Below, one piece after another: positions 54,147 through 62,531 of a stretch of 64,000 bases of DNA. Position 1 is the first letter of the stretch. Every line of letters starts with the position of its first letter. The notes beneath the pieces were generated by a model. That model did no database searches. It was not told where the DNA came from and saw only the letters and a program-made list of their open reading frames with translations. A program made the position numbers and the translations under genes. Location of the stretch: positions 186,001 through 250,000 of the forward strand of contig DAINXV010000001.1 in NCBI GenBank assembly GCA_036749735.1, written 5' to 3'. Source of the stretch: Lawsonella sp012842085. Its GTDB lineage: Bacteria > Actinomycetota > Actinomycetes > Mycobacteriales > Mycobacteriaceae.

Positions 54147-54562
54147 TATTCCCCTTTGAGCTCGGTGAGCATCAACTGTACGGAAGGCTCAAGCTGCACT
54201 AGTCGGCGGGAGTCAATATCAAAAGCGACCATCACACAATCGACCACTGCCAAAACATCTCCCCGGGTGTCAGTGATCTCGTGTCGCAGAGTGTAGGAGG
54301 TTTTGCCGACAGCCTCCACACTCAAATTGACCACTGCTTTATCCATTCCCAGGGCAAGTGGTTTCAGATAGTCGACTTCAAGGTGCCGTACCGCCATGGG
54401 GGGTACGGTGAATCCGCGCCGCAGCCAGGTGTCTCTAATAAACCCCATACGGGCTTCGCGAGCGAGTTCGATGAAAGTGGTGTCGGTAATCTCGCCAGAA
54501 GTGTCGAAATCACTCCACCGAATCGAGACCTCGCAGGAGTAGTTGGGGTTTTGCTTCGTCAT
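54146..54562 (-). CDS. Acyl-CoA thioesterase, hotdog fold (Rv2475c-like)
   Basis: The 138-residue product is a 4-hydroxybenzoyl-CoA thioesterase-type hotdog protein. Landmarks are VSIRWSDFDTSGEITDTTFI, with the usual Asp in the catalytic helix region, and VRHLEVDYLKPLALGM. Such enzymes hydrolyse acyl-CoA esters in the cytoplasm. It lies downstream of ettA, as Rv2475c lies near Rv2477c. Its stop overlaps the methyltransferase start by one base. The acyl substrate is unknown. Confidence 0.87.
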   Translation of the reverse strand: MTKQNPNYSCEVSIRWSDFDTSGEITDTTFIELAREARMGFIRDTWLRRGFTVPPMAVRHLEVDYLKPLALGMDKAVVNLSVEAVGKTSYTLRHEITDTRGDVLAVVDCVMVAFDIDSRRLVQLEPSVQLMLTELKGE

Positions 54563-54613
54563 AAAGGTTCTCCCTCTCCAGAAGTCCGTATGGGGTTTAG
54601 CTACATTTACAGT

Positions 54614-56287
54614 CTAGTCACGCGTCAATTTGCGGTGAACAACGCGGTGCGGTCGTGCCGCCTCTTCGCCCAGACGCTTAATCTTGTTGGCTTCGTAGCC
54701 TTCGAAGTTGCCCTCATACCAGAACCACTTGCCTTCCTCCACGTTGCCTTCCCAGGCCAGAATGTGGGTACAGGTGCGGTCCAAGAACCAGCGGTCGTGG
54801 GAGATAACCACAGCACAGCCAGGGAACTTGGTGAGTGCGTTCTCCAGCGAGGAGAGCGTCTCTACGTCAAGGTCGTTGGTGGGCTCGTCCAGCAGAATCA
54901 GGTTTCCGCCCTTCTTCAAGGTGAGAGCCAAGTTGAGGCGGTTGCGTTCACCACCGGACAGGACTCCGGCCTTCTTCTGCTGGTCGGAGCCTTTGAGCCC
55001 GAAAGCAGACACGTAGGCGCGGGACGGCATTTCGTTTTGACCGACCTCAATGTAGTCAAGGCCGTCAGACACCACTTCCCACACAGTCTTATTGGGATCA
55101 ATCTGTTCGCGGTTCTGGTCGACGTAGGAAAGCTGGACAGTTTCGCCAACTTTAACGGTGCCAGAATCTGGTTCCTCTAACCCAACAATGGTTTTGAAGA
55201 GGGTGGTTTTACCCACGCCGTTCGGGCCAATGACGCCGACAATGCCGTTGCGTGGCAGAGTGAACGAGAGGTCTTTAATGAGGGTGCGGCCGTCGAAACC
55301 TTTGGTGAGGTTATCCACTTCCACAACCACATTGCCGAGACGCGGTGGGGTCGGGATCTGGATTTCTTCGAAGTCCAGTTTGCGGTACTTCTCCGCCTCG
55401 GCAGCCATCTCTTCATAGCGCTGCAGACGGGCCTTCGACTTGGCTTGACGGGCTTTGGTACCGGAGCGAACCCAGGCCAGTTCGTCCTTCAGTCGTTTCT
55501 GAAGTTTGGCGTCCTTCCGGCCCGCGATCTCCAGGCGTTCTGCCTTCTTCTCCAGGTAGGTGGAGTAGTTGCCTTCATAGGGGTAGAGGTGACCACGATC
55601 AACCTCACAAATCCATTCCGCAATATTGTCCAGGAAGTAGCGGTCATGTGTAATACACAGCACTGCGCCCTTGTAGTCGTGCAGGAATTTCTCCAACCAG
55701 GCTACCGACTCGGCATCCAGGTGGTTTGTAGGCTCGTCGAGAAGAAGCAGGTCGGGAGCTTGGAGCAGCAGTCTGCACAGGGCTACTCGACGCTTCTCGC
55801 CACCGGAAAGATGCTTCACGGAGGAGTCTCCCGGCGGGCAGCGCAGTGCGTCCATGGCTTGCTCAAGTTTGGAGTCAATTTCCCAGGCGTCCGCGACGTC
55901 GAGCTTCTCCTGCAGTTCGCCCATTTCCTCCATGAGCTCATCGGAGTACTCGGTGGCCATAAGTTCGGCGATCTCGTTGTACCGCTTCAGGTTGACCATC
56001 ACGTCACCCAAGCCGTCTTCTACGTTTTCGCGAACCGTCTTATTTTCATCAAGTTCGGGCTCCTGCATGAGGATGCCCACTGTGGCATCAGGATCGGCGA
56101 AGGCGTCTCCGTTGGAAGGCTCTTCGAGTCCCGCCATAATTTTTAAAATGCTGGACTTACCAGCACCGTTGGGACCCACAACACCAATCTTGGCGCCGTG
56201 GTAGAAAGCCATTGTGACGTTGTCCAAAATGACTTTATCGTCGAAAGCCTTGCGCACGTTGCGCATGGTGTAGACGAACTCAGACAC
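54614..56287 (-). CDS. ettA: Energy-dependent translational throttle protein EttA (ABC-F)
   Basis: EttA is a cytoplasmic ABC-F ATPase that binds the ribosomal E site and gates the first elongation step according to ATP level. The 557-residue product has two ABC domains, with Walker A motifs GPNGAGKSSILKIMAG and GPNGVGKTTLFKTIVG, signatures LSGGEKRRVALCRLL and LSGGERNRLNLALTL, and two LLLDEPTNHLD/LLDEPTNDLD Walker B regions. A coiled linker separates the domains. There are no membrane segments, as expected. The GTG at 56287 has GAGG seven bases upstream. Confidence 0.95.
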   Translation of the reverse strand: MSEFVYTMRNVRKAFDDKVILDNVTMAFYHGAKIGVVGPNGAGKSSILKIMAGLEEPSNGDAFADPDATVGILMQEPELDENKTVRENVEDGLGDVMVNLKRYNEIAELMATEYSDELMEEMGELQEKLDVADAWEIDSKLEQAMDALRCPPGDSSVKHLSGGEKRRVALCRLLLQAPDLLLLDEPTNHLDAESVAWLEKFLHDYKGAVLCITHDRYFLDNIAEWICEVDRGHLYPYEGNYSTYLEKKAERLEIAGRKDAKLQKRLKDELAWVRSGTKARQAKSKARLQRYEEMAAEAEKYRKLDFEEIQIPTPPRLGNVVVEVDNLTKGFDGRTLIKDLSFTLPRNGIVGVIGPNGVGKTTLFKTIVGLEEPDSGTVKVGETVQLSYVDQNREQIDPNKTVWEVVSDGLDYIEVGQNEMPSRAYVSAFGLKGSDQQKKAGVLSGGERNRLNLALTLKKGGNLILLDEPTNDLDVETLSSLENALTKFPGCAVVISHDRWFLDRTCTHILAWEGNVEEGKWFWYEGNFEGYEANKIKRLGEEAARPHRVVHRKLTRD

Positions 56288-56340
56288 GTGTGTACCTCTT
56301 TGAAGTCTAATTGCGGCAATTATCGTGCCCAGTCTACCCG

Positions 56341-56715
56341 CTATTGCTTGAGTGTCGCCTCCGGCGTGCCATCAGTCGCAGTTCCGTAGCGCAGATCTTT
56401 ACCCACGGTGGTGGCCGTCAACTTAATGACAGATACTGTGCGTTCTGAGCCTTGCGGAACGAACTCTTCGGTGCGGAGGTGGCCATTCACGATAACGGCA
56501 TCCCCTTTACCCAAAGTGCTGGCGACATTCTCTGCCAGGTTCCCCCAGCAGGAGACCTCCAGGAAGAGAGTGTCGTTTTCTTTCCATTCTTGGGCAGAAG
56601 AGTCGAAGTAGCGTCGATTGGAAGCGATTCGGAAGTTGCAAACTGGACGGTTTCCAGTGTCCCGCAGCTGGGGATCATTCGCAAGATTTCCAAGGATAAC
56701 GGTGTTGTTGGACAT
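56341..56715 (-). CDS. ssbB: Single-stranded DNA-binding protein paralogue (SsbB-like)
   Basis: The 124-residue product is an OB-fold SSB (NTVILGNLANDPQLRDTGNR, then VSCWGNLAENVASTLGKGDA). It lacks the Gly-rich linker and the acidic tip that recruits partners in the main SSB, ending in ATLKQ. That and its place beside ettA match the SSB-like paralogue of mycobacteria (Rv2478c) rather than the replicative SSB. A role in recombination or stress is likely for this group. The ATG at 56715 has GAAGGAAAG upstream. Confidence 0.85.
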   Translation of the reverse strand: MSNNTVILGNLANDPQLRDTGNRPVCNFRIASNRRYFDSSAQEWKENDTLFLEVSCWGNLAENVASTLGKGDAVIVNGHLRTEEFVPQGSERTVSVIKLTATTVGKDLRYGTATDGTPEATLKQ

Positions 56716-56918
56716 AACTTTCCTTCAATGAGTGGGATGGTTAGGAGGGGCGTGGGGCCGACGACAGCTGAGCACTTACGTGTTGCGAGAAGAGATGTTG
56801 GGAGCGGCTCCGCGTGCCGTCAGCACCCACGACCATGATGTTCCACACCTCCACACTCAATTGCTCGGAGTCCTTGAGTTTCATGTAGTTATGCACAACA
56901 TGTCTAGAATGTGGATAG

Positions 56919-56991
56919 GCCTCCATAGCTCAGTGGACAGAGCAGTCGGCTTCTACCCGATTGGTCGAGGGTTCGAATCCTTCTGGGGGCG
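56919..56991 (+). tRNA. tRNA-Arg (TCT)
   Basis: The acceptor is GCCTCCA/TGGGGGC with one T-G pair, the D arm GCTC/GAGC, the anticodon stem GTCGG/CCGAT encloses CTTCTAC (anticodon TCT), and the T loop is TTCGAAT. The discriminator is G; CCA is not encoded. Confidence 0.93.
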
Positions 56992-57000
56992 CTTTATAAG

Positions 57001-57043
57001 AACCCCCAGTTAGATAGTTTTTATGATTTCTAGCTGGGGTTTT
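57001..57043 (+). terminator. Terminator after tRNA-Arg
   Basis: AACCCCCAGTTAGA pairs with TCTAGCTGGGGTT (one bulged C, one G-U) and is followed by TTTGTTGTT. Confidence 0.7.
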
Positions 57044-57331
57044 GTTGTTGTTAGAAACACTTTTTGCCAGCAATTTAGCCTGACTGCGCGACCCTAAACG
57101 CCACCACACACACTGAAGCTGTGAATGAGCTTAAAACCTTTGACAGCTACTTAGGAGCGACGATCCGTCACCCCATCACAGTAAAGCCTCTGAACAGCAA
57201 CGATGCCGCAAACAACGAGCTGAAATCACTACCCCTTGCCATGTGACTGCAACCGTTCGGAATAAAAAACTCATAGCTAGGTTGACAGTAGTACACAGCA
57301 AGTTTCCAGCATCGGAGGCGACTATAGAATC
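57044..57331. other. Intergenic region upstream of the repeat-bearing secreted protein gene
   Basis: About 290 bp with no convincing gene. TTGACA occurs at 57282-57287 but without a -10 at the normal distance. GGAGG at 57314-57318 is somewhat far from the downstream ATG. Confidence 0.35.
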
Positions 57332-57835
57332 ATGATGAAGATCAAGAACGCGGCAATTGCCGCACTCGCAGCGACAGCAGTGGGCATTGGTGGAGCCTCC
57401 GTCGCATCCGCCGCCACACTGGAACCTACTATTAACGCCGTAGGAGGCGACGTCCAAGAGACTGCCCTGCAGCGACCGGACAAACCCACTCCGCCTCGCC
57501 CGGGCGACCGCCCAGGTAACGGAAATTGGGATTGCCCCAATGACGGACCCCGCCGCGACGGTACTGGCGGACCCCGTCAAAACCCGAACAACCCGAATGG
57601 CGATTGGCAGTGCCCCAATGATGGCCCCCGTCGCGATGGCACTGGCGGACCGCAAAATGGCACCTACGGCAAGAACAAGCCGGGACAGGGCCGCAACCAA
57701 GCCAATCAACAAGGTAAGCGCGGAAAGAACCAGGGTAAGAAGGACAAGCGCGGTCAGCGTGGCCAGCAAGGTCCCCAGAAACCTGGTAAGAACAAGCCTG
57801 GCGCAAACAGGCCTGGCCCCAACTGGAAGCGCTAA
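57332..57835 (+). CDS. Secreted basic repeat protein of unknown function
   Basis: The 167-residue product begins with a Sec signal peptide (MMKIKNAAIAALAATAVGIG, cleavage near ASA at about residue 27). The mature protein has two copies of CPNDGPRRDGTGGP, each preceded by NWD or DWQ, about 33 residues apart. The last 60 residues are a Lys/Arg/Gly/Gln/Asn-rich tail with many KPG, KRG and GQ units. Each repeat has a single cysteine, so an inter-repeat disulfide is possible. The tail could bind anionic polymers such as DNA or cell-wall polysaccharide. I know of no family. The plus-strand frame is preferred over a hydrophobic antisense ORF because of the signal peptide and repeat conservation. Confidence 0.75.
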   Translation: MMKIKNAAIAALAATAVGIGGASVASAATLEPTINAVGGDVQETALQRPDKPTPPRPGDRPGNGNWDCPNDGPRRDGTGGPRQNPNNPNGDWQCPNDGPRRDGTGGPQNGTYGKNKPGQGRNQANQQGKRGKNQGKKDKRGQRGQQGPQKPGKNKPGANRPGPNWKR

Positions 57836-57864
57836 TGTTCATCATTAAATAACTTCAACGCACA

Positions 57865-57892
57865 GAACCGCCCCACCTGTTTGGGGCGGTTC
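57865..57892 (+). terminator. Hairpin after the basic repeat protein gene
   Basis: GAACCGCCCCA pairs with its complement around a 5-6-base loop and is followed by AATATTT, 30 bases past the stop. Confidence 0.6.
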
Positions 57893-57955
57893 AATATTTG
57901 TGCAGTTATTGTGGACGTTTGACGGTGCTGCAAAACAGTTAGCAGCACACATCGG

Positions 57956-58717
57956 TTAGCAGCACTTGGAGAGTTCCCGCACCATTGCGTCTTGTTCGGC
58001 CTGTGTTACCCACAATCCATAAACGCGTTTCACTTCCACTTGCCGGGTGACGTATTCGCAGCGATAAGCCTTGTTTGGGGGTAGCCACGTGGCGGTGTCA
58101 CTGGCGCCTTTTTGTTGGTTAATGTAGCCGCTGACGGCGATGAGGTTGCGGGGATCGTTGGCAAAGTTGACTCGCTTCTGGAATTCCCATTGCTGGGCGC
58201 CTTTTTGCCAGGAGTCAGACAATGCCACCACGTGGTCAATCTGGACTTCTGCACTGGTTTGCGGGCCCCGCACAAAGTACACAATCTCGGCGGTGTAGGG
58301 GTCTAGCAGTAGGCCACTTTCGACGATGCAGTTGCTTCCCTCTCGCATCCTTACCGCTACCAGGTCGCGTTGCAGGATATCTTCCCGAGTGCGGCAGCCG
58401 TTGTGCCCGTAGAGAACATCGGCATTATCAGTCCACGCGGTTCCATAGAGTGAGCGTTTGTAACCGGTCTTCGGGGCGCGGCCCTTGACGGGAAGGGCTT
58501 TCGCGTGTGGAATGGCGTCCCGATAGGAAGTGAGGCCGAAGTCCTTCAGCACCCGTAATTGCCAGGCTGCCGGGATAGTGTGTGCCGGGACTTGTTCGCC
58601 TGCGGCATTGGCAGTTGCCGGAGATATCCCTGCGGTCCAGCTCATCATGAGGACTGCTGCGAAGCTTAAAAACGTGACAATACGGCGGTTTAGCCGCCCT
58701 TGAATCCGACCCAACAT
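57956..58717 (-). CDS. Secreted HNH nuclease-like protein (DUF1524)
   Basis: The 253-residue product has a Sec signal peptide (FLSFAAVLMMSWTAGISPAT, cleavage near ANA). The C-terminal half has a degenerate HNH motif: IDHVVALSDSW with the Asp-His pair, then FANDPRNLIAVSGYINQQKG with the Asn and surrounding Lys. This is the DUF1524 type common in exported proteins of Corynebacterium and Mycobacterium. It would cut extracellular nucleic acid for nutrition or DNA processing. The conserved Cys residues NGCRTRED and GSNCIVES and the final CC may form disulfides. It converges with the basic repeat protein gene. Confidence 0.85.
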   Translation of the reverse strand: MLGRIQGRLNRRIVTFLSFAAVLMMSWTAGISPATANAAGEQVPAHTIPAAWQLRVLKDFGLTSYRDAIPHAKALPVKGRAPKTGYKRSLYGTAWTDNADVLYGHNGCRTREDILQRDLVAVRMREGSNCIVESGLLLDPYTAEIVYFVRGPQTSAEVQIDHVVALSDSWQKGAQQWEFQKRVNFANDPRNLIAVSGYINQQKGASDTATWLPPNKAYRCEYVTRQVEVKRVYGLWVTQAEQDAMVRELSKCC

Positions 58718-58796
58718 CTTTGTAGTTCTCCCATTCCCTGTTACCGCTATCCTAACCCTGTGGAGTCCCGCGCGGCGGTCACCTAGACTATTCGTT

Positions 58797-59606
58797 ATGG
58801 CAATACCTAACCCTTCATCAAATAGCTATTCGGTAGTCACCGGCGCCTCCCAAGGCATTGGCCAATACCTCGCGATTAATCTGGCGAAACGTGGATACAA
58901 CGTGGTGCTAGTTGCGCGTCGGAAAGCCCTGCTAGACGAGCTTGCTGCCCAAATTGAAGCTGACTACGGCGTGAAAGCGCTCTCCCGCCCCTGCGATCTT
59001 GCGGATCCGGCTGCCCGCAAAGAACTCACTGATGAGATTCGCGGCATGCAGATCGACATTCTTTGCAACGATGCGGGCACCGCAACCTTCGGCAACCTGG
59101 CGGAGCTTCCGGAGGATAAAGAGCACCTGCAGATGCAGCTAAACGCTAATGCGGTGCACGAACTGATTCTGGCGGTTCTTCCCCAAATGGTGGAGCGCCG
59201 CTCCGGTGGCATCCTGAACGTAGGTTCTGCTGCCGGCAATATGCCAATTCCGTACAACTCGACCTACGCCGCAAGCAAAGCCTTCGTCAACACCTTCTCT
59301 GAAGCGCTGCGTGGCGAAATGGTGGATTACGGCATTAACGTCACCCTCCTGGCACCTGGCCCAGTGCGCCCGGTGGAGAAAACCGAGGATGAGGAAACCT
59401 TCCTGGACCGCATGATTCCTAGCTTCATGTGGGCTAACTCGGATGAGGTTGCGCAAATGTCGTTGGACGGGTTGCGGGACAATAAGCGCCGGATCGTGCC
59501 GGGAATTATTGGCAAGATCATGAACGCTATTGGTTACCTGCCACATCCTGTGACGTTGCCGGGCAACAAATTCGTCTACAAAAAACTTTCTGAGGGAAAT
59601 ATTTAA
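58797..59606 (+). CDS. cmrA: Short-chain dehydrogenase, probable mycolate reductase CmrA
   Basis: CmrA reduces the beta-keto group of the mycolate precursor in the last step of mycolic acid synthesis. The 269-residue product is a classical SDR: the NADPH loop TGASQGIG (residues 15-22), the DIL(C)ND-AG segment, catalytic Ser in VGSAAGNM and Tyr/Lys in STYAASKAF. The C-terminal half has a conserved hydrophobic part (GKIMNAIGYLPHPVTLPG) that suits membrane association. Its position directly before orn matches the cmrA-orn order in M. tuberculosis (Rv2509, Rv2511) and C. glutamicum. Its stop shares one base with the orn start. Confidence 0.85.
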   Translation: MAIPNPSSNSYSVVTGASQGIGQYLAINLAKRGYNVVLVARRKALLDELAAQIEADYGVKALSRPCDLADPAARKELTDEIRGMQIDILCNDAGTATFGNLAELPEDKEHLQMQLNANAVHELILAVLPQMVERRSGGILNVGSAAGNMPIPYNSTYAASKAFVNTFSEALRGEMVDYGINVTLLAPGPVRPVEKTEDEETFLDRMIPSFMWANSDEVAQMSLDGLRDNKRRIVPGIIGKIMNAIGYLPHPVTLPGNKFVYKKLSEGNI

Positions 59607-60229
59607 TGACCACGATTGATCCACTCAACCTGCCAGAAAAACTGGATCGGATCGTCTGGATTGACTGTGAAATGACCGGGCTGGACCGGGAGACGGACGA
59701 CCTGGTGGAGATTTCGGTGCTGGTGACGGACGGCCAGCTGAACCTTCTCGATGAGGAAGGCGTAGATATCGTCATCCACACCACTGATGAGAAATTAGCG
59801 GCGATGGATGATGTTGTCACCGAGATGCACGCCAAGAGTGGACTGACCGAAGAAATCCGGAAGAGCACCGTGACTGTGGCGGAAGCGGAACAAGAGGTAC
59901 TGAAGTACATTAAACGTTTCGTAGCCGAACCGCGGATTGCTCCCCTGGCCGGTAACAGTATTGCGACGGATAGAACGTTTATTGCACGTGACATGCCGGA
60001 GCTGGACAACTATCTGCACTACCGCATGATTGATGTGTCAACTATTAAAGAGCTATGCCGCCGCTGGTTTCCGCAGGTCTATATCAACCAGCCGGAAAAA
60101 GGTATGACACACCGCGCCATGGACGACATTAAAGAGTCCATTCGCGAGTTGGAATACTATCGGACGGTCGCGTTCGTTCCCTCCCCTGGTCCAACAACCG
60201 AACAAATTCGGGAAACGTTCGAGTATTAG
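59606..60229 (+). CDS. orn: Oligoribonuclease
   Basis: Orn is a DEDDh 3'-5' exonuclease that degrades dinucleotides and tiny RNAs, including pGpG. The 207-residue product has ExoI WIDCEMTGLD, ExoII around GNSIATDRTFI and ExoIII HRAMDDIKESI. The residues D, E, D and D/H are all present. The ATG overlaps the cmrA stop by one base (TAATG), so translation is coupled. Length is normal for the actinobacterial enzyme. Confidence 0.95.
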   Translation: MTTIDPLNLPEKLDRIVWIDCEMTGLDRETDDLVEISVLVTDGQLNLLDEEGVDIVIHTTDEKLAAMDDVVTEMHAKSGLTEEIRKSTVTVAEAEQEVLKYIKRFVAEPRIAPLAGNSIATDRTFIARDMPELDNYLHYRMIDVSTIKELCRRWFPQVYINQPEKGMTHRAMDDIKESIRELEYYRTVAFVPSPGPTTEQIRETFEY

Positions 60230-60307
60230 AATTAAGTGACGGCGACAAGGATTTTCAGAAACTGTAATTCTTCGCTACTATAGTTCGTGCCGCCAAAAGC
60301 GGCCTCT

Positions 60308-60381
60308 GGTGAGTGTAGTTCAGTTGGTAGAGCACCAGGTTGTGATCCTGGGTGTCGCGGGTTCGAGTCCCGTCACTCACC
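60308..60381 (+). tRNA. tRNA-His (GTG)
   Basis: The acceptor GTGAGTG/CACTCAC is preceded by the extra G-1 opposite a C discriminator, as expected for His. The anticodon stem CCAGG/CCTGG encloses TTGTGAT (anticodon GTG) and the T loop is TTCGAGT. Confidence 0.94.
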
Positions 60382-60387
60382 CCCACA

Positions 60388-60419
60388 AGCCCCCGCATTA
60401 CTGTGCGGGGGCTTTTTTA
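60388..60419 (+). terminator. Terminator after tRNA-His
   Basis: A 10-bp stem (AGCCCCCGCA and complement) with a short loop is followed by seven T, right after the tRNA. Confidence 0.85.
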
Positions 60420-60600
60420 TGCCCAAAAATAAAAATTCTCTAAGGGAGAAACTATGGCCCTTACTGCGAAAACAGTGGCAGTAATGAGGTTTTGGCCTAT
60501 TCATATTGGTGAGCACCAAAGCGAAATATTAGGAAAGCATATAAGATAGACAGTGACTGATAAGGTCACATGAAATGTTTTACGAGAACTAGGAGGCATT

Positions 60601-60825
60601 ATGTCCCTCGAAGATAAAGCCAAGAACGCTGCAGACGACATCGCCGGCAAGGCCAAGGAAGGCGCCGGAGACGTCCTCGGTGACGAACAGCTGAAGACCG
60701 AAGGTAAGGTTGACCAGGCCAAGTCCGCTGTTGCTGGCAAGGCTGAAGATGTCAAGGACGCCACAGCTGAAAAGGCCGGCAAAGTTGCCGACAAGGCCAA
60801 AGGATTCGTAGAAGGCCTGAAGTAG
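60601..60825 (+). CDS. CsbD family stress protein
   Basis: The 74-residue, Lys/Ala/Asp-rich, mostly helical protein matches the CsbD family (SLEDKAKNAADDIAGKAKEG). In other bacteria members are induced by general stress; the molecular function is unknown. The ATG has AGGAGG seven bases upstream. A short inverted repeat GTGAC...GTCAC at 60553-60569 lies about 30 bases before the start and could be a regulatory site. It ends in a strong terminator and is not linked to neighbours. Confidence 0.9.
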   Translation: MSLEDKAKNAADDIAGKAKEGAGDVLGDEQLKTEGKVDQAKSAVAGKAEDVKDATAEKAGKVADKAKGFVEGLK

Positions 60826-60845
60826 TAAAACAACCCAGACTTCCA

Positions 60846-60885
60846 AAAAGTACCGGATACCCTATCGGGGTGTCCGGTACTTTTA
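60846..60885 (+). terminator. Terminator after the CsbD gene
   Basis: AAAAGTACCGGA pairs with TCCGGTACTTTT, extended by ACC/GGT, and is followed by TTTATCTT. Confidence 0.8.
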
Positions 60886-60979
60886 TCTTCTGGTGTTAAT
60901 CCCCTAGAAACTTTTGACCAGCTGATTTGTTTATGCCGTTAAAAAGTTATAAAGTTTTGTCTGTTGCAAATAAGCACCT

Positions 60980-61051
60980 GCACCACTAGCTCAATGGTAG
61001 AGCAACTGACTCTTAATCAGTGGGTTCGGGGTTCGAGTCCCCGGTGGTGTA
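60980..61051 (+). tRNA. tRNA-Lys (CTT)
   Basis: The acceptor is GCACCAC/GTGGTGT (first pair G-T), the D arm GCTC/GAGC, the anticodon stem ACTGA/TCAGT around CTCTTAA (anticodon CTT) and the T loop TTCGAGT. The discriminator is A and CCA is encoded. Confidence 0.94.
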
Positions 61052-61109
61052 CCACATAACCGCAGGTAGAACGGTTTTCAACAGTCGTTCAGCCGAGCAG
61101 ATAGCCCCT

Positions 61110-61129
61110 AAATTCCGCAAAAATTCCGC
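61110..61129. repeat. Short direct repeat downstream of tRNA-Lys
   Basis: AAATTCCGC occurs twice (61110-61118 and 61121-61129) about 60 bases after the tRNA-Lys 3' end. GCCCCTAAA also occurs at 61104 and 61154. Such sequence can be left by tRNA-targeting integrases, but no integrase gene is seen. Confidence 0.35.
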
Positions 61130-61151
61130 ACTATAATGAATTTTTGTGCAT

Positions 61152-61176
61152 AGGCCCCTAAACAGGGGCCTTTTTT
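61152..61176 (+). terminator. Terminator downstream of tRNA-Lys
   Basis: AGGCCCCT pairs with AGGGGCCT around AAAC and is followed by six T. It lies 100 bases after the tRNA. Confidence 0.75.
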
Positions 61177-61370
61177 GCGCTCCAACCTTTCACGTCTAGC
61201 GAGCACTTCTACCCTGGTAATCAACGCGCCAAATAGGCTGTATTTTTAAATTTTGGGTAGTGTAGCAGTATCGCTCGCACACTAAGTTACCTGGAGCGAA
61301 CTTCATACTTCACAACTTATTACTATCACTTAAGTAGAGCGCAACTAGTGCGTCCAGCATGGAGGTTCTC

Positions 61371-62531
61371 ATGCACATATCGGCAAAGAATTTGAGCCGT
61401 GCCTTCATAGCTCTTTTTGGTGTACTCATTATTGGCTTGGGAATTACCTCCTGTACGATTTTCGAATCCAACGAGGAGAAACTTCCCGAAATCTTCTCCT
61501 CTATTGAAGACGGCAAAGCCGATGTCGATGTGCTGGAAACAGTCCATATCCAAGCCGTGGGCGGAAAACTCGATTATGTCACGCTGGTGAATGAAGAAAC
61601 TGGCAAAGAGGTTAAAGCCGAACTTGACGGCAACGAGTGGTACAACATTGAACCACTCGCCTTTAACAACAGCTACAAGCTGACGGCTAAAGCCACCAAG
61701 GATGGCAAGGCCGTCATCCGCACCCAAACGTTCGCCACCATCATGCCCGACAACTACACCGCCCCCATGGTGTATCCCCCGGATGGATCCGTAGTGGGGG
61801 TGGCGCAGCCTGTCGCCGTTAAATTCGATGAACCGATTGCGGACCGGAAACGCGCCCAAAAATGCATCCACATTGAAACCACCCCGAAGGTGGAAGGCGC
61901 ATTCTTCTGGGTAAGCAACAGGGAAGTCCGGTGGCGCGGTGAACACTTCTGGGAACCCGGCACCAAAATTGATGTCAAGGTCGACTGCTACGGCCAAGAC
62001 ATGGGCAACGGCATTTTTGCGGAAGCGAACGCCAAATCCTCCTTCACTATCGGTGAGAGAGTGGAAGGATTCGCGGACGACAAAACCCACGAACTGATCA
62101 TCAAGAAGAATGGTAAAACCATTCGCACCATCCCGATCGCCATGGGTACCGACCGCTTCCCCACACCGAACGGCATCTACTACATTGGCGATAAGCACGA
62201 ACACATCGTCATGGACTCCTCCACCTTCGGTGTTCCGGTGGATTCTGCCGACGGATACAAAACTGATGTTCAGTGGGCCACCCGCATGTCCTATAGCGGC
62301 ATTTTCATTCACGCCGCCCCCTGGTCCGTGTGGGCACAGGGAAATACCAACGCCTCGCACGGCTGTTTGAACGTCTCCACGGAAAACGGCAAGTGGGTAT
62401 ACGATACCCTCAAACCAGGTGATCCGGTCACCGTCACAAACACTAAAGGCCCCACTTTGCCTGGTGACGACGGTCTAGGCGACTGGAATATTCCGTGGTC
62501 AGAATGGAAGGAAGGCAATGCCGACGGCTAA
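61371..62531 (+). CDS. L,D-transpeptidase lipoprotein (LdtMt2-like)
   Basis: The 386-residue product cross-links peptidoglycan through 3-3 bonds outside the membrane. It has a lipoprotein signal with lipobox ITSC (Cys28), two Ig-like domains, and a YkuD catalytic domain with the HGT-like region IHAAPWSVWAQGNTNASHGC, whose catalytic Cys is residue 332. A C-terminal subdomain follows (DGLGDWNIPWSEW), as in mycobacterial LdtMt2 (Rv2518c). The ATG at 61371 has GGAGG six bases upstream and is preferred over 61359. The 3' end overlaps the SPW-repeat gene by 14 bases. Confidence 0.92.
   Translation: MHISAKNLSRAFIALFGVLIIGLGITSCTIFESNEEKLPEIFSSIEDGKADVDVLETVHIQAVGGKLDYVTLVNEETGKEVKAELDGNEWYNIEPLAFNNSYKLTAKATKDGKAVIRTQTFATIMPDNYTAPMVYPPDGSVVGVAQPVAVKFDEPIADRKRAQKCIHIETTPKVEGAFFWVSNREVRWRGEHFWEPGTKIDVKVDCYGQDMGNGIFAEANAKSSFTIGERVEGFADDKTHELIIKKNGKTIRTIPIAMGTDRFPTPNGIYYIGDKHEHIVMDSSTFGVPVDSADGYKTDVQWATRMSYSGIFIHAAPWSVWAQGNTNASHGCLNVSTENGKWVYDTLKPGDPVTVTNTKGPTLPGDDGLGDWNIPWSEWKEGNADG

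Noticed and set aside
57176..57769. Minus-strand ORF of 197 codons, hydrophobic
   Set aside because: It is antisense to the gene at 57332-57835, which has a signal peptide, conserved repeats and normal layout. The hydrophobic composition is what the reverse of Gly/Pro/Arg-rich codons gives.
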